NCBI GenBank assembly: GCA_022824305.1
Contig: JAJEAD010000060.1
Coordinates: 1 to 42,601 of the forward strand
Direction of reading: 5' to 3'
DNA: 42,601 nt
Source: Gammaproteobacteria bacterium
GTDB taxonomy: Bacteria > Pseudomonadota > Gammaproteobacteria > HK1
In this document: in pieces, positions 1 through 8,388 of the stretch
Numbering within the stretch: the first letter of the stretch is position 1
How the letters are laid out: the number at the start of each line of letters is the position of its first letter
The notes under the pieces: model-generated
The model's database searches: none
Told to the model about the DNA's origin: nothing
The model's input: only the letters and a program-made list of their open reading frames with translations
Made by a program: the position numbers and the translations under genes

Positions 1-47
1 TCCCTGGTGAATACACGACCCAGCAGGGAGTCTTCGGGCGGTTTGGC

Positions 48-81
48 GCCCGACCCAGGCCTCTAGAGGCCTGGGTCGGGC
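48..81. repeat. 34-bp perfect palindrome
   Basis: The two 17-nt arms (48-64 and 65-81) are exact reverse complements centred on CTAGAG, very GC-rich, with no loop. It lies next to insertion-sequence debris and has no U-tract, so it is more likely a mobile-element or recombination scar than a terminator. Function unknown. Confidence 0.75.
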
Positions 82-92
82 CAGAGCAGGGT

Positions 93-135
93 GGGGAAAT
101 TTACTTCGGCACTTTTGGGGAGTTTTACTCCGGCA
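93..135. repeat. Two tandem 19-bp repeats, IS21-end-like
   Basis: GGGGAAATTTACTTCGGCA (93-111) and GGGGAGTTTTACTCCGGCA (117-135) match at 16 of 19 positions and are 24 bp apart. IS21-family ends carry several short internal repeats of this kind, and the GGGGA(A/G)(A/T)TTTAC style is reminiscent of them. No istA or istB coding sequence is visible, so this would be only a terminal remnant. The family call is a guess from motif style. Confidence 0.35.
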
Positions 136-141
136 GTGACA

Positions 142-327
142 GCCGGCGAGGAGTTCGTCGATGCGCCGGCACAGCACCTGCCAATCGGGTTGGGCGACAT
201 CGAAGTGTCTCCCCAGATTGAGCAGGGTGCGTGGTCGCACCTTCGAGCCGGAGCGCTCGGAGCGCACGAGGCGGAAGGTGAAGTAGTTCTCGCCGTTGCT
301 GCGGGTACGGGTGCGCCGGATGAACAT
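142..327 (-). pseudogene. IS1634-type transposase, N-terminal fragment
   Basis: Reading from the ATG at 327 on the minus strand, the first 62 residues start MFIRRTRTRSNGENYFTF and continue through RTLLNLGRHF and an acidic ELL segment. This is the conserved N-terminus of IS1634-family (IS4-like) DDE transposases. Homology stops at about 142, where the frame runs into the repeat at 93-135 and the palindrome at 48-81. The frame stays open to the window edge but reads arginine/proline-rich nonsense. A full transposase is about 500-600 residues, so this is a 5' stump cut by another element or a deletion. Confidence 0.6.
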
Positions 328-959
328 GGGCGCACGATAGCGGGGGCCGATGCCTGGCGCAATACATCGAATATATTTTATGGCACTACATCAGGCAGTA
401 CGACGTAATATCAGTGAGTTACGTGCGAAAATCGGTGAAATCGGGCCAAATCTTCGCCCAATCGCGGCCTGTGGTGGTAAACATGGGCTAGAGAAGCTGA
501 GGTCACCATCGCGTACGTCAATAGAGGCTCCCAGGATCGGTCGAGAAAGCGACCCGTCGGTGAGGGGGGACCATGGCGTACACAATTGGGGACTCGCCTC
601 GCAGCCGCCCGCTAGCGCACCGGACGAGGCCGAGGGCCACGGGCGAGGCCGACGCTGAAGGGGCTCGCGTCGAACGACGGTGTCCCGTCGCAAAGGGCAG
701 TGCCAGCGCTTTGGTTGTCACGCCGGCGCCGGATACGCTCTGCCGTCACGACCCCGGGACAGAGGTGGCGCAGCCGCTCGTGGTCCGCCTGCGAGGGTCT
801 CGATGCCGGAGGCATCGTCCGGAGAGGCCAGCAAGGGAGGAAACGGATACGCCCCACGCACCCTTGCGTCGACTCCCACGCCGTTGCCCTGCCGGCAGGG
901 GGCGGCGGCAGGGACAGTCTCGGCGAAGCGCGAAGAGGAGCTTGACCCATGCGAGGCAG
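328..959. other. Gene-free stretch left of module 1
   Basis: No convincing coding sequence on either strand. The part next to the transposase stump (360-430) is visibly AT-richer and probably contains the lost element's end and promoter. GATGCCGGAGGCATC at about 803-817 is a small perfect hairpin. The rest is GC-rich with no recognisable motif. Module 1 transcription runs into this stretch from the right. Confidence 0.5.
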
Positions 960-1670
960 TCACACCATCGTGTAGCCGCCGTCGATGACGAGCTGCTGGC
1001 CGCTGATGTAGGAGTTCTCCGGGCTGCAGAGCCAGGCGATGAAGGCCGCGATCTCGGCGGGCTGAGCGAGGCGTTTCATCGGGACCTGGGCGGCAAGGGC
1101 GGCCCGCTCTTCCTCGGTCGCCCAGGCGGCGATCAGGTCCGTCTCCACGAATCCGGGGGCGACGCAGTTCGCGAGGATCCCTTCCGCCGCGACCTCCGCC
1201 GCAAGCGCCGCGGTCAAGCCCGCCAGCCCGAACTTGGAAGCGGAGTAGGTGGCGCGCCCCACCTTGCTGACCACTCCCCACATGGAGCCCACGTTGACGA
1301 TGCGGCCCCAGCCCGCCTCCCGCATGCCGGGCAGCACCGCGCGCGACAGCGAGAGCGGCGCCACGAGGTTGATGCGGTGCACGCGCTGGAACTCCTCCGC
1401 CTCGATGTCTCCGAAAGGCTGGGGGTTGGTGACGCCGGCGTTGTTGACGAGGATGAGCGGACGGCGCTCGCGCAGGAGCACCGCGAAGTCCTCCGTGGAC
1501 GCCTCGTCCCCGAAATCCGCGACCCGGTAGTCGCAGCCCTCGGGGACCGGCCCCTCGACCTTCGTGCCCGTCACGAGCACCCGGGCGCCGTCGTCGCGCA
1601 GGCGTTCGGCCACCGCGCGACCGATGCCGCGCGTGCCTCCGGTGACCACCGCGAGCCGGCCGTCGAGCAT
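960..1670 (-). CDS. Short-chain dehydrogenase/reductase (classical SDR)
   Basis: A 236-residue NAD(P)(H)-dependent oxidoreductase of the classical SDR family. Visible motifs are the cofactor loop TGGTRGIG (10-17), NNAG (76-79), Asn101, and the catalytic Ser129, Tyr142 and Lys146 in YSASK. The C-terminal PGFVxT and GQxxxIDGG motifs are typical of FabG-like members. Length is normal. It is the last gene of a minus-strand run and starts 13 nt after the upstream 129-aa gene, so it is probably in the same operon as the glutamate-synthase-like genes. An SDR there could reduce a carbonyl made by amine or amino-acid oxidation, but the substrate cannot be read from sequence. It should not be assumed to be the fatty-acid-synthesis FabG. 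Confidence 0.88.
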   Translation of the reverse strand: MLDGRLAVVTGGTRGIGRAVAERLRDDGARVLVTGTKVEGPVPEGCDYRVADFGDEASTEDFAVLLRERRPLILVNNAGVTNPQPFGDIEAEEFQRVHRINLVAPLSLSRAVLPGMREAGWGRIVNVGSMWGVVSKVGRATYSASKFGLAGLTAALAAEVAAEGILANCVAPGFVETDLIAAWATEEERAALAAQVPMKRLAQPAEIAAFIAWLCSPENSYISGQQLVIDGGYTMV

Positions 1671-1683
1671 GACGGCGCCCGGC

Positions 1684-2073
1684 TCAGAACTTCCGGTAGG
1701 CGCGGTTCAGCTCCACCATCGGATGGCGCGGCGACATCTGGAACTTGATCAGCAGCTCGCGCGCGATCATGTCCCGGTCCTGCTGGTTGTCCGGCAGCTC
1801 GAGATCCTCCGGCACGCTCACCCAGCCGTTGATGTTCCGATCGAAGACGGCGGGCCGGCCCTCCTCGTAGCCCATGTGCACGTCTTCCAGCCAGTTCAGG
1901 TCATCCCAGGCCATGGTCTCGATGTACTTCTCGAGGAAGGGGGTGAGGCGGGAGTAGTCGGGCACCAGGTTGACGTCGTAGCGGTAGCCGATGTGCTGGC
2001 CGATGTCCTTCTCGCGCTCGGTGTCGAGACCGTCGGTGACGAGAAAGTGGTCGATGTCGCGCGAATCGCTCAT
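1684..2073 (-). CDS. Unknown 129-aa acidic protein in the glutamate-synthase-like operon
   Basis: A 129-residue soluble acidic protein with no signal peptide, membrane segment or cysteine. I do not recognise the family. It is rich in Asp/Glu and aromatic residues (IGYRYDVNLVPDY, YIETMAWDDLNWLEDV) and ends in basic NRAYRKF. Its start lies only 4 nt after the stop of the FMN-dependent synthase, with a GAGG ten bases upstream, and the SDR follows 13 nt later, so co-transcription and probably coupled translation are likely. Regular codon use and tight packing argue for a real gene. An accessory or regulatory subunit of the synthase complex is an inference from position only. Confidence 0.75.
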   Translation of the reverse strand: MSDSRDIDHFLVTDGLDTEREKDIGQHIGYRYDVNLVPDYSRLTPFLEKYIETMAWDDLNWLEDVHMGYEEGRPAVFDRNINGWVSVPEDLELPDNQQDRDMIARELLIKFQMSPRHPMVELNRAYRKF

Positions 2074-2077
2074 GGCT

Positions 2078-3442
2078 TCAGTACCTCGTCATGTCGGGCC
2101 GGCCGACGGTGTGCTGCGAGCCTGCCAGCGGCACCATCGCGAGCGCGGAGGCCTCCATCGTGAGGGCGGCGAGATCCTCCGGCTCGAGCGAGTGCACGTT
2201 GGTCTTCCCGCAGGCCCGGGCCATCATCTGGCACTCGATGGCGAGGCAGTGCAGGAAGTTGTACACGCGCTCCGCCGCCTCGTCGGGGTCGAGGCGGGCA
2301 CGAAGCTGGGGATCCTGGGTGGCGACGCCCACCGGGCAGCGCCCGGTGTGGCAGTGGTAGCAGTAGCCCGCCTCGACACCCATCTCCGCTTCGAAATCCG
2401 CTTCCGGGATGTCCTTGTTGCAGTTGAGCGCCATCAGCGAGGAGTGGCCGATCGCGACCGCATCCGCCCCGAGGGCGAGCGCCTTGGCGACGTCGCCGCC
2501 GTTGCGGATGCCGCCGGCGTAGATGAGAGAGATCTCCCCGGTCTTGCCCACGTCGTCGAGCGCCTTGCGCGCCTGCCGGATCGCGGCAATCCCCGGGACC
2601 CCGGTCTCCTCCGAAGCGAGGTGGGGGCCGGCGCCGGTGCCTCCCTCCATGCCGTCCATGTAGATGCAGTCGGGGTCGGTCTTCGCCGCCATGCGCACGT
2701 CGTCGTAGACTCGGGCCGCGCCGAGCTTGAGCTGGATGGGGATCTCCCAGTTCGTCGCCTCGCGCACCTCCTGGACCTTGAGCGCGAGGTCGTCGGGGCC
2801 GAGCCAGTCGGGGTGGCGGGCGGGAGAGCGCTGGTCGATGCCGGCGGGCAGGGATCGCATTTCCGCCACCTGGTCGGTCACCTTCTGTCCCATCAGGTGC
2901 CCGCCCAGGCCCACCTTGCAGCCCTGGCCGATGAAGAACTCGCAGCCGTCGGCGAGGCGCAGGTGATGGGGGTTGAAGCCGTAGCGGGACTGGATGCACT
3001 GGTAGAACCACTTCGACGAGTAGCGGCGCTCGTCCGGGATCATGCCGCCCTCGCCCGAGCAGGTGGCGGTGCCCGCCATCGTCGCCCCGCGCGCGAGCGC
3101 GGTCTTCGCCTCGTAGCTCAGCGCCCCGAAGCTCATGCCGGTGATGTAGATGGGGATGTCGAGCTCGAGCGGGCGCTTCGCGCGCGGCCCGAGCACCGTC
3201 TTCGTAAGGCACTTCTCCCGGTACCCTTCGATCACGAAGCGGGTCAGGGTGCCGGGAAGAAAGGTGAGGTCGTCCCAGGACGGGATCTTCTTGAACATCG
3301 AGAAGCCGCGCATCCGGTAGCGGCCGAGCTCGGACTTGATGTGGATGTCGTCGATGACCTGGGGCGTGAAGAGATGGCTGTTGCCCAGGTGATGGACGTT
3401 GCGCTTGGGCTTTGCGCCCGCGCCCGACGAAGTTTCGCTCAT
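2078..3442 (-). CDS. FMN/Fe-S glutamate-synthase-type protein (MgsC/GlxD-like), module 1
   Basis: A 454-residue homologue of the central FMN-binding (beta/alpha)8 domain of glutamate synthase, encoded alone as in MgsC of N-methylglutamate synthase and rhizobial GlxD. Recognisable segments are PIYITGMSFGALSYEAK, SGEGGMIPDER, GQGCKVGLGGHL, the DGMEGGTGAGP loop and the flavin-phosphate region AGGIRNGGDVAKALALGADAVAIG. Cys361, Cys364 and Cys369 (CxxCxxxxC) match the Fe-S ligand cluster of the family. In GltB this domain makes glutamate from 2-oxoglutarate and ammonia channelled from the amidotransferase. In Mgs the acceptor chemistry yields N-methylglutamate. It follows the GXGXG gene after 40 nt, with AGGAG upstream. 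No GltD partner is encoded in this module. Confidence 0.88.
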   Translation of the reverse strand: MSETSSGAGAKPKRNVHHLGNSHLFTPQVIDDIHIKSELGRYRMRGFSMFKKIPSWDDLTFLPGTLTRFVIEGYREKCLTKTVLGPRAKRPLELDIPIYITGMSFGALSYEAKTALARGATMAGTATCSGEGGMIPDERRYSSKWFYQCIQSRYGFNPHHLRLADGCEFFIGQGCKVGLGGHLMGQKVTDQVAEMRSLPAGIDQRSPARHPDWLGPDDLALKVQEVREATNWEIPIQLKLGAARVYDDVRMAAKTDPDCIYMDGMEGGTGAGPHLASEETGVPGIAAIRQARKALDDVGKTGEISLIYAGGIRNGGDVAKALALGADAVAIGHSSLMALNCNKDIPEADFEAEMGVEAGYCYHCHTGRCPVGVATQDPQLRARLDPDEAAERVYNFLHCLAIECQMMARACGKTNVHSLEPEDLAALTMEASALAMVPLAGSQHTVGRPDMTRY

Positions 3443-3482
3443 CTCGGGATCTGCTCCTGCGTGATGGGATGGGAAGCCGGCG

Positions 3483-4328
3483 TCACAGCACCAGCTTCTT
3501 CTCGGTCGGCTCGAGGTTGTCGTAGTTCCACAGCTTCTTGCCGGCGACGATCTTGGTCATGTTCGCGGCGCCGCGGGGCGCTTCCAGACCGTAGAGCCGG
3601 AGCTTGCGTTCGAGCCACTGGGCGTCGAGCGCGTTCATCTCCGCCTCGACCGCATCGACCCCGAGACCGGCGATCTTTCCACCCACGTAGATGGTGCCGT
3701 CGTACATGGAATCACCGAGGTTCACGCCCGCATCGCCGAGGATCACCATGCGTCCGCGCTGCATCATGAAGCCGCTGAAAGCGCCGGTGCGGCCGCCCAC
3801 GATGATGGTGCCGCCCTTCATGTCGATGCCGGTGCGCGAGCCCACGTCGCCCTTGCACACGAGGTCACCGCCGCGAAGCGCCGCCCCGAACACCGAGCCC
3901 GCGTTCTTCTCGATGACCACCGTGCCCGCCATCATGTTCTCGGCGCAGGACCAGCCCACCCGCCCCGAGATGCGCACGTTCGGGCCGTCGATGAGCCCGC
4001 AGCCGAAGTAGCCGAGGCTGCCCTCGAAGTAGAGCTGCAGGCGGTTGAGGATGCCGACCCCGAGGGAGTGCTTGGCGCCGGGGTTCTTCACCACGATGGT
4101 GCCGTAGCCCTGCTCCATCAGCTCCCGGAGCTTGCGGTTCACCGCGCCCGAATCGAGCTCGGCGGCGTCGATCTCGGTGCGACGGTTGAAATCGACGTCG
4201 AAGGCCTCGGGATAGGTGAAGTTCTCGGCCTCCTCGGGCGAGAAGTAGACCTGCTGGGTGCGCCCCGAGAGCTGCTCGGTGTGCATCCCCATTTCGAAGG
4301 AGGCGCCCTCCCTGTCTAGCTCTGCCAT
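3483..4328 (-). CDS. GXGXG (GltB C-terminal-type) beta-helix subunit (MgsB/GlxC-like), module 1
   Basis: A 281-residue stand-alone version of the GltB C-terminal right-handed beta-helix. About 70 N-terminal residues precede the repeat part, which shows repeated G-x-x-x-G turns (GVGILNRLQLYFEG, GGTIIVGGRTGAFSGF, GRMVILGDAGVNLGD, YDGTIYVGGKIAGLG). In glutamate synthase this domain is structural and links the amidotransferase to the FMN domain. I chose the ATG at 4328 because GGGGAGG lies seven bases upstream. It overlaps the last 13 nt of the amidotransferase gene, so translation is probably coupled. The C-terminus (KIVAGKKLWNYDN) resembles the linker before the FMN domain and matches the corresponding stretch inside the module 2 fusion. 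Confidence 0.85.
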   Translation of the reverse strand: MAELDREGASFEMGMHTEQLSGRTQQVYFSPEEAENFTYPEAFDVDFNRRTEIDAAELDSGAVNRKLRELMEQGYGTIVVKNPGAKHSLGVGILNRLQLYFEGSLGYFGCGLIDGPNVRISGRVGWSCAENMMAGTVVIEKNAGSVFGAALRGGDLVCKGDVGSRTGIDMKGGTIIVGGRTGAFSGFMMQRGRMVILGDAGVNLGDSMYDGTIYVGGKIAGLGVDAVEAEMNALDAQWLERKLRLYGLEAPRGAANMTKIVAGKKLWNYDNLEPTEKKLVL

Positions 4329-5251
4329 ACGCGGACCTCCCCTTCGTACGGATCGTAGGTGTCGATCTCCTCGGGAAAGATGGCCCGAATCGCCACCTCT
4401 TCCGATGCGAGGGCGACGAAGTCGTCGCTCTCGTAGAGCACCATCGGCTTCGCCGCCATCACGTCCTTGGCCATTCCGAGACGGTCCCCGGTCGCGACGA
4501 CGTAGGTGAACACCCCGTCGAGCTCGTCGATGGAGCGCCACATCGCGCCCTCGAGCTCCTCCCCGCGATCGATCGCGTCGGCGAGATACACCGCGATGAG
4601 CTCCGAGTCGCAGTTGGACATGAAACGATGCCCCCGACGTTCCATTTCGCGGCGCATCCCCCAGTAGTTGGTGAGCTGACCGTTGTGCACCACCGCCACG
4701 TCGTTGAAGGGGTACGCCCAGTAGGGATGCGCGGAGCGGATGTCCACGTCGGATTCCGTCGCCATCCGGGTGTGACCGATGGCATGGGTGCCCCGAAAGC
4801 CGCCGAGCTCGTACTGAGTGGACACGCGGGTGGCGTCCCCGAGGTCCTTGACGAGCTCCAGGGCGTGACCGAGCGAGATCGTCTCGACCCCTTCGATGTC
4901 CTCGACGTAATCGGTCGCACGGCGCAGGTCCCCGTCGAACGAGAACACGTAACGGTAGGCGTACTCCGTGGCCTGCTCCTCCGACGTGACCTCCACGCCC
5001 AGCTCCGCGAGCCGTTCGTCGACCGCGCGCTTGCGGGCTTTCATCTCGTCGTGGATGCGGAACCCCTTCTTCACGTCCTCCTGTTCCGCCACCTTGAAGC
5101 GCATCACGTACTGATCCTGCAAACCCGTGCCGTAGAGCGCGAATCCGGTCGAGTCGGGTCCGCGATGCTTGATGCTCTGCAGCATCGCGGTCATCTCGCT
5201 CCCGATATCCGCGTTCGTCCCGCGGTGAATGAGGCCGGCGATTCCACACAT
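4316..5251 (-). CDS. Class II glutamine amidotransferase subunit (MgsA/GlxB-like), module 1
   Basis: A 311-residue Ntn-type glutamine amidotransferase. It begins MCGIAG, so Cys2 becomes the N-terminal nucleophile after Met removal. HRGPDSTGFALYG, the glutamine-site region GHTRMATES, and HNGQLTNYW and SNCDSELIAVY are all typical of GltB/PurF-type domains. It would release an amino group from glutamine or a gamma-glutamyl amide to the FMN subunit. AGGAG sits nine to ten bases before the ATG. The gene starts 37 nt after the GS-like gene and overlaps the GXGXG gene. A paralogue with the same order of motifs is encoded at 29587-30498. Whether the donor is glutamine or a gamma-glutamyl-alkylamide is not visible. 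Confidence 0.88.
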   Translation of the reverse strand: MCGIAGLIHRGTNADIGSEMTAMLQSIKHRGPDSTGFALYGTGLQDQYVMRFKVAEQEDVKKGFRIHDEMKARKRAVDERLAELGVEVTSEEQATEYAYRYVFSFDGDLRRATDYVEDIEGVETISLGHALELVKDLGDATRVSTQYELGGFRGTHAIGHTRMATESDVDIRSAHPYWAYPFNDVAVVHNGQLTNYWGMRREMERRGHRFMSNCDSELIAVYLADAIDRGEELEGAMWRSIDELDGVFTYVVATGDRLGMAKDVMAAKPMVLYESDDFVALASEEVAIRAIFPEEIDTYDPYEGEVRVWQS

Positions 5252-5288
5252 GTTCCGGTACTCCTCGGGGCTTCCGCCCCGCTGCGAA

Positions 5289-6824
5289 TCAGGGCAGGCA
5301 GTCGATGTAGGTGTCGATGTCCCACTGGGTGACGGTGGCCATGAACTTGGCCCACTCGTCGTCCTTGTAGTGGAAGAAGACCTTGGCCATCTCGTCCGGC
5401 AGGCCGGAGAGCACCACGTCGTCCTCGCGCAGCGCCGCGATGGACTCGCCGAGCGACATCGGCAGCTTGGTCACTTCCTTGCCCGCTTCCATCGCCTCGT
5501 AGATGTTGCGATTCTCCGGCCGGCCCGGATCGAGGTCGTTGGAGATGCCGTCGTCGAAGGACTTGAGCAGGCCGGCGCAGAGCAGATAGGGGTTCACGGC
5601 GGAGTCCACCGCCCGGTACTCGAAACGCCCCGGGGCGGAAATGCGCAGCGCGGTGGTGCGGTTCTGATAGCCCCAGTCCTTGTACACCGGCGCCCAGAAG
5701 CCGGTATCCCAGAGGCGCCGGTAGGAGTTGACGGTGGAGCAGCCGAGCGCGGTCAGCGCGTCGAGGTGCTTCATGACCCCGGCCACGCACTGCAGGCCCA
5801 CGCGTCCCGGAATCTGCGGGTCGTCGCCCTCGGGCATGAAGTGGTTGTCGCCCCCGCTGAGGTAGGTGTAGACGCCCTTGTGGCCGTTCAGCGGATCGTT
5901 GCCGAGCGCGTTGACGCCCTCCTTTCCGCCGGTCCACAGCGACATGTTCGTGTGGCAGCCGTTCGCGGACACGCCCATGAAGGGCTTGGACATGAAGCAG
6001 GCGATGAGGTTGTTCTCCCGCGCGACCTGGGCGCAGATCTGCCGGTAGGTGCTCAGGCGGTCGCAGGTGCGCAGCGCGTCGTCGAACTGCCAGTTGAGCT
6101 CGAGCTGTCCGGGGGCGTCCTCGTGGTCGCCCTGGATCATGTCGAGGCCCATGAAGCGCGCGTACTCGATCACCTGCATGAACACCGGCCGCAGGGATTC
6201 GAACTGGTCGATGTGGTAGCAGAAGGGCTTGGAGAAGCCGCCGTCGGGCATGCCGTCCTCGCCGCGCTTGAGCCACATCATCTCCGGCTCCATGCCGTGG
6301 CGCAGGTGCAGGCCGCCGTGCTTCGCCTTGAACTCATCGTGAATCCGCCGCAGGTTGCCGCGGCAGTCGGAAGTAAGCGGCGCTCCCGGGTCATCCACTT
6401 CTTCGCGGTTGCGGAAGCAGGTGCAGAACACGCGCGCCACCCGCTTGTCCCAGGGCAACTGGCAGAAGGTGTCGGGATCGGGGATGCCGACCAGCTCCTT
6501 CGCCTCCGGCCCATAGCCGATGTAGTCGCCGTGCCGATCGATGAAGAGGTTCGCGGTCGAGCCGTACACGAGCTGGAAGCCCCGTTCCGCGGTACGCTCC
6601 CAGTGGTCAGCGGGGATGCCCTTGCCCACCACGCGCCCGGTCACGGAAATGAACTGGTAGTAGATGTAGCTGATGCCGAGCTCGTTGATCTTGCGGCGGA
6701 CGGCGCGGACCTGCTCCGCCCGGCCCGGCTGGTTCACGTACTCTTCAACCGCCATCAAAGGACGCTGCGCAGCGGAGCGCGCGCGTCCCGACTTCTTCTT
6801 TGCGGCTTTCTTCTTCGCGGCCAT
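5289..6824 (-). CDS. Glutamine-synthetase-superfamily ligase, probable gamma-glutamyl-amine synthetase (module 1)
   Basis: A 511-residue GS-fold ATP-dependent ligase, longer than the usual 435-470 residues. It has a lysine/alanine-rich N-terminus (KKKAAKKK) and an insertion around GGKEGVNALGNDPLNG. Metal and glutamate ligands look intact: GMEPEMM, DHEDAPGQLELNW, NGCHTNMSLW, NRTTALRI and FEYRAVDSAVNPY. The ammonium-site residues do not. The position of E. coli Asp50 is Ser60 (FISVTG), and the GYEAP glutamate (Glu327) is Trp in TGFWAP. This favours an amine rather than ammonia as acceptor. The Tyr of the NxY motif used for adenylylation in GlnA is present (NIY). It is the first gene of the minus-strand operon, with GGGAG about ten bases upstream of the ATG. 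The exact amine is unknown. Confidence 0.85.
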   Translation of the reverse strand: MAAKKKAAKKKSGRARSAAQRPLMAVEEYVNQPGRAEQVRAVRRKINELGISYIYYQFISVTGRVVGKGIPADHWERTAERGFQLVYGSTANLFIDRHGDYIGYGPEAKELVGIPDPDTFCQLPWDKRVARVFCTCFRNREEVDDPGAPLTSDCRGNLRRIHDEFKAKHGGLHLRHGMEPEMMWLKRGEDGMPDGGFSKPFCYHIDQFESLRPVFMQVIEYARFMGLDMIQGDHEDAPGQLELNWQFDDALRTCDRLSTYRQICAQVARENNLIACFMSKPFMGVSANGCHTNMSLWTGGKEGVNALGNDPLNGHKGVYTYLSGGDNHFMPEGDDPQIPGRVGLQCVAGVMKHLDALTALGCSTVNSYRRLWDTGFWAPVYKDWGYQNRTTALRISAPGRFEYRAVDSAVNPYLLCAGLLKSFDDGISNDLDPGRPENRNIYEAMEAGKEVTKLPMSLGESIAALREDDVVLSGLPDEMAKVFFHYKDDEWAKFMATVTQWDIDTYIDCLP

Positions 6825-7184
6825 CTTGCATTCTCCCTCGTGGTCTGTGGTCTTCGGTCACTCGGACCATCGAGCCCGAGCGTCCGCCTCCGGGCGGACC
6901 GTCCCCGCGTATTCTGCCTCCTGAACACCGGCCCGCGCACCTGTCTGCGCCGCCCGGCCGGTGCTTTCGCAATGAATTGTGACTTGGTCCAATATTAGCC
7001 CTTTCGCCCCCGCCGCTCGCCCAATCGTCGCCAACCCCGGAGTCAGGATCAACTGCCGAGCCGGGAAGGATCAGCATGAGTCACGTGCAAGGTTGTATCT
7101 TGACGAGAGATGTGATCCAATTTCAACCTTCTTGCTGCATCATAGCAAACCAAATCTGAACCAAAACTCACTCCGCTGAAGCAG
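6825..7184. promoter_or_regulatory. Divergent promoter region, GS-like operon / GntR gene
   Basis: A gap of 360 bp between divergent starts, and the only likely promoter site for both. The half near 6970-7170 is AT-richer. TTGGTCCAA (6985-6993) is a short TTGG/CCAA inverted repeat of the style bound by FCD-type GntR proteins. TCCAATATT (6988-6996) recurs beside the MocR gene (11925-11933), and GATCCAAT occurs at 7114-7121 and again at 11923-11930. These are candidate operators only. Confidence 0.45.
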
Positions 7185-7907
7185 GTGGCAAAGCACCCCT
7201 CGCCCCTCGGCGGCGGCGCACGCAGCGAAGCGGCCCAGGGCTCCCATACTGCAAGCTCGGCGCGCATCGCGTCGCATCTGCGGCGAGCCATTCTCCAGGG
7301 CGAATACGCCTACGGAGAGCGCCTGCCGCCCGAGCGCGAGCTGAGCGCGGAGTTCAGGTGCGCGCGCGGCACGGTTCGGGCCGCGCTCAATCGACTCTCC
7401 GTTCTCGACTACATCGAGCGCCGGGTCGGCAGCGGCACTTACGTGCGCTACCGCGGTCACGCCGGCCAGGAAGACGTCGCGATCCTGACCTCTCCCCTGG
7501 AGCTCATCGACGTGCGCATGGCGATAGAGCCGCCGATGGTGCGGCTCGCGGTCCTGCACGCGAATGCGCAGGACCTCGAACGGATGGCGGAGTCGCTCGC
7601 GCAGGTGGAGGCGGGGGCGCACGACGCGAGAGCCTTCTCCCGGGGCGACGAGTCGTTCCATCTCAGCATTGCGGCGAGCACGCACAATCCGCTCCTGATG
7701 TCGCTCTACCGGCAACTCAACGACGTGCGCGCACACGCGCAATGGGCGGCCCGTCGCGACACCATTCTCAGCCCGGAACGCATGGCGCAGTACAACGCCC
7801 AGCACCGGGAGCTCTACCTGCGCATCGCGAGCCGCGACGTCGACGGCGCGGTCGGTGTCATCACCGATCACCTGGGAAAGGCCCGGTCGGACCTGATGGG
7901 CGTGTGA
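7185..7907 (+). CDS. GntR-family transcriptional regulator with FCD domain
   Basis: A 240-residue repressor or activator of the FadR/FCD subclass. The N-terminal winged helix (about 25-90) shows SHLRRAILQGEYAYGERLPPE and FRCARGTVRAALNRLSVLDYIERR. The all-helical FCD effector domain (about 105-225) carries the usual metal/ligand pattern: EPPMVRLAV, GDESFHLSIA, QHRELYLRI and ITDHLGKAR, with spaced Asp/His residues. FCD proteins commonly bind small carboxylic or amino acids. It starts with GTG, has a weak GAAG ahead of it, and has a proline/glycine-rich first 20 residues, so a slightly later start is possible. It diverges from the module 1 operon and most likely controls it and itself. Confidence 0.88.
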   Translation: MAKHPSPLGGGARSEAAQGSHTASSARIASHLRRAILQGEYAYGERLPPERELSAEFRCARGTVRAALNRLSVLDYIERRVGSGTYVRYRGHAGQEDVAILTSPLELIDVRMAIEPPMVRLAVLHANAQDLERMAESLAQVEAGAHDARAFSRGDESFHLSIAASTHNPLLMSLYRQLNDVRAHAQWAARRDTILSPERMAQYNAQHRELYLRIASRDVDGAVGVITDHLGKARSDLMGV

Positions 7908-8388
7908 GCCGCACCTGCGACGACAGCCCGAGCCTTCCGGCGCGTGGCGCGCGGGAGCTCACGAGGTCCTTCCATCCGGCCGCCAACGTGTCCACGCTGA
8001 AGCCCGGCGGGAGAGCGCCGTCCCGTGCAGCAGCACCGGATGGACCATTTGCTCCGGACGTCGCCGCCGGGTCGCTCGCCTACACGGCACGGGTCGGGGG
8101 CTGACGAAGGTCGGGCGGATCGTCTCTGTCGGCGGCGAGACCACTCCCGCAGCATGGGCTTCGAGGAACACGTCCCCGAAGGCTTCCATGCCATGCTCCG
8201 TCCGCTCCCCTCTCCCCCCTGCGCATCCGGCCACCGGATGCCGGCCCGCCGAGACACCGGCGGCGCCCCGCCTCCGGTCCCCGCCCGGAGACGGGGGTCA
8301 GCATGACGCCAAGGCCGGAGTTGGCGCCGGTGGCGCAGCGGCACGGCCCCGGCTAGAGTGGGCACCCCAGCCCGGTGGAAGGTTCCGG
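7908..8388. other. Gene-free stretch
   Basis: GC-rich, 481 bp. No reading frame here has domain content or a convincing ribosome site. No clear terminator with a T-run follows the GntR gene. A pyrimidine-rich patch (about 8208-8220) and several short GC hairpins are the only structure seen. Confidence 0.5.

Noticed and set aside
573..1748. A long plus-strand frame across the left region
   Set aside because: It is rich in Arg/Gly/His with no domain content and runs antisense to the well-supported SDR gene.
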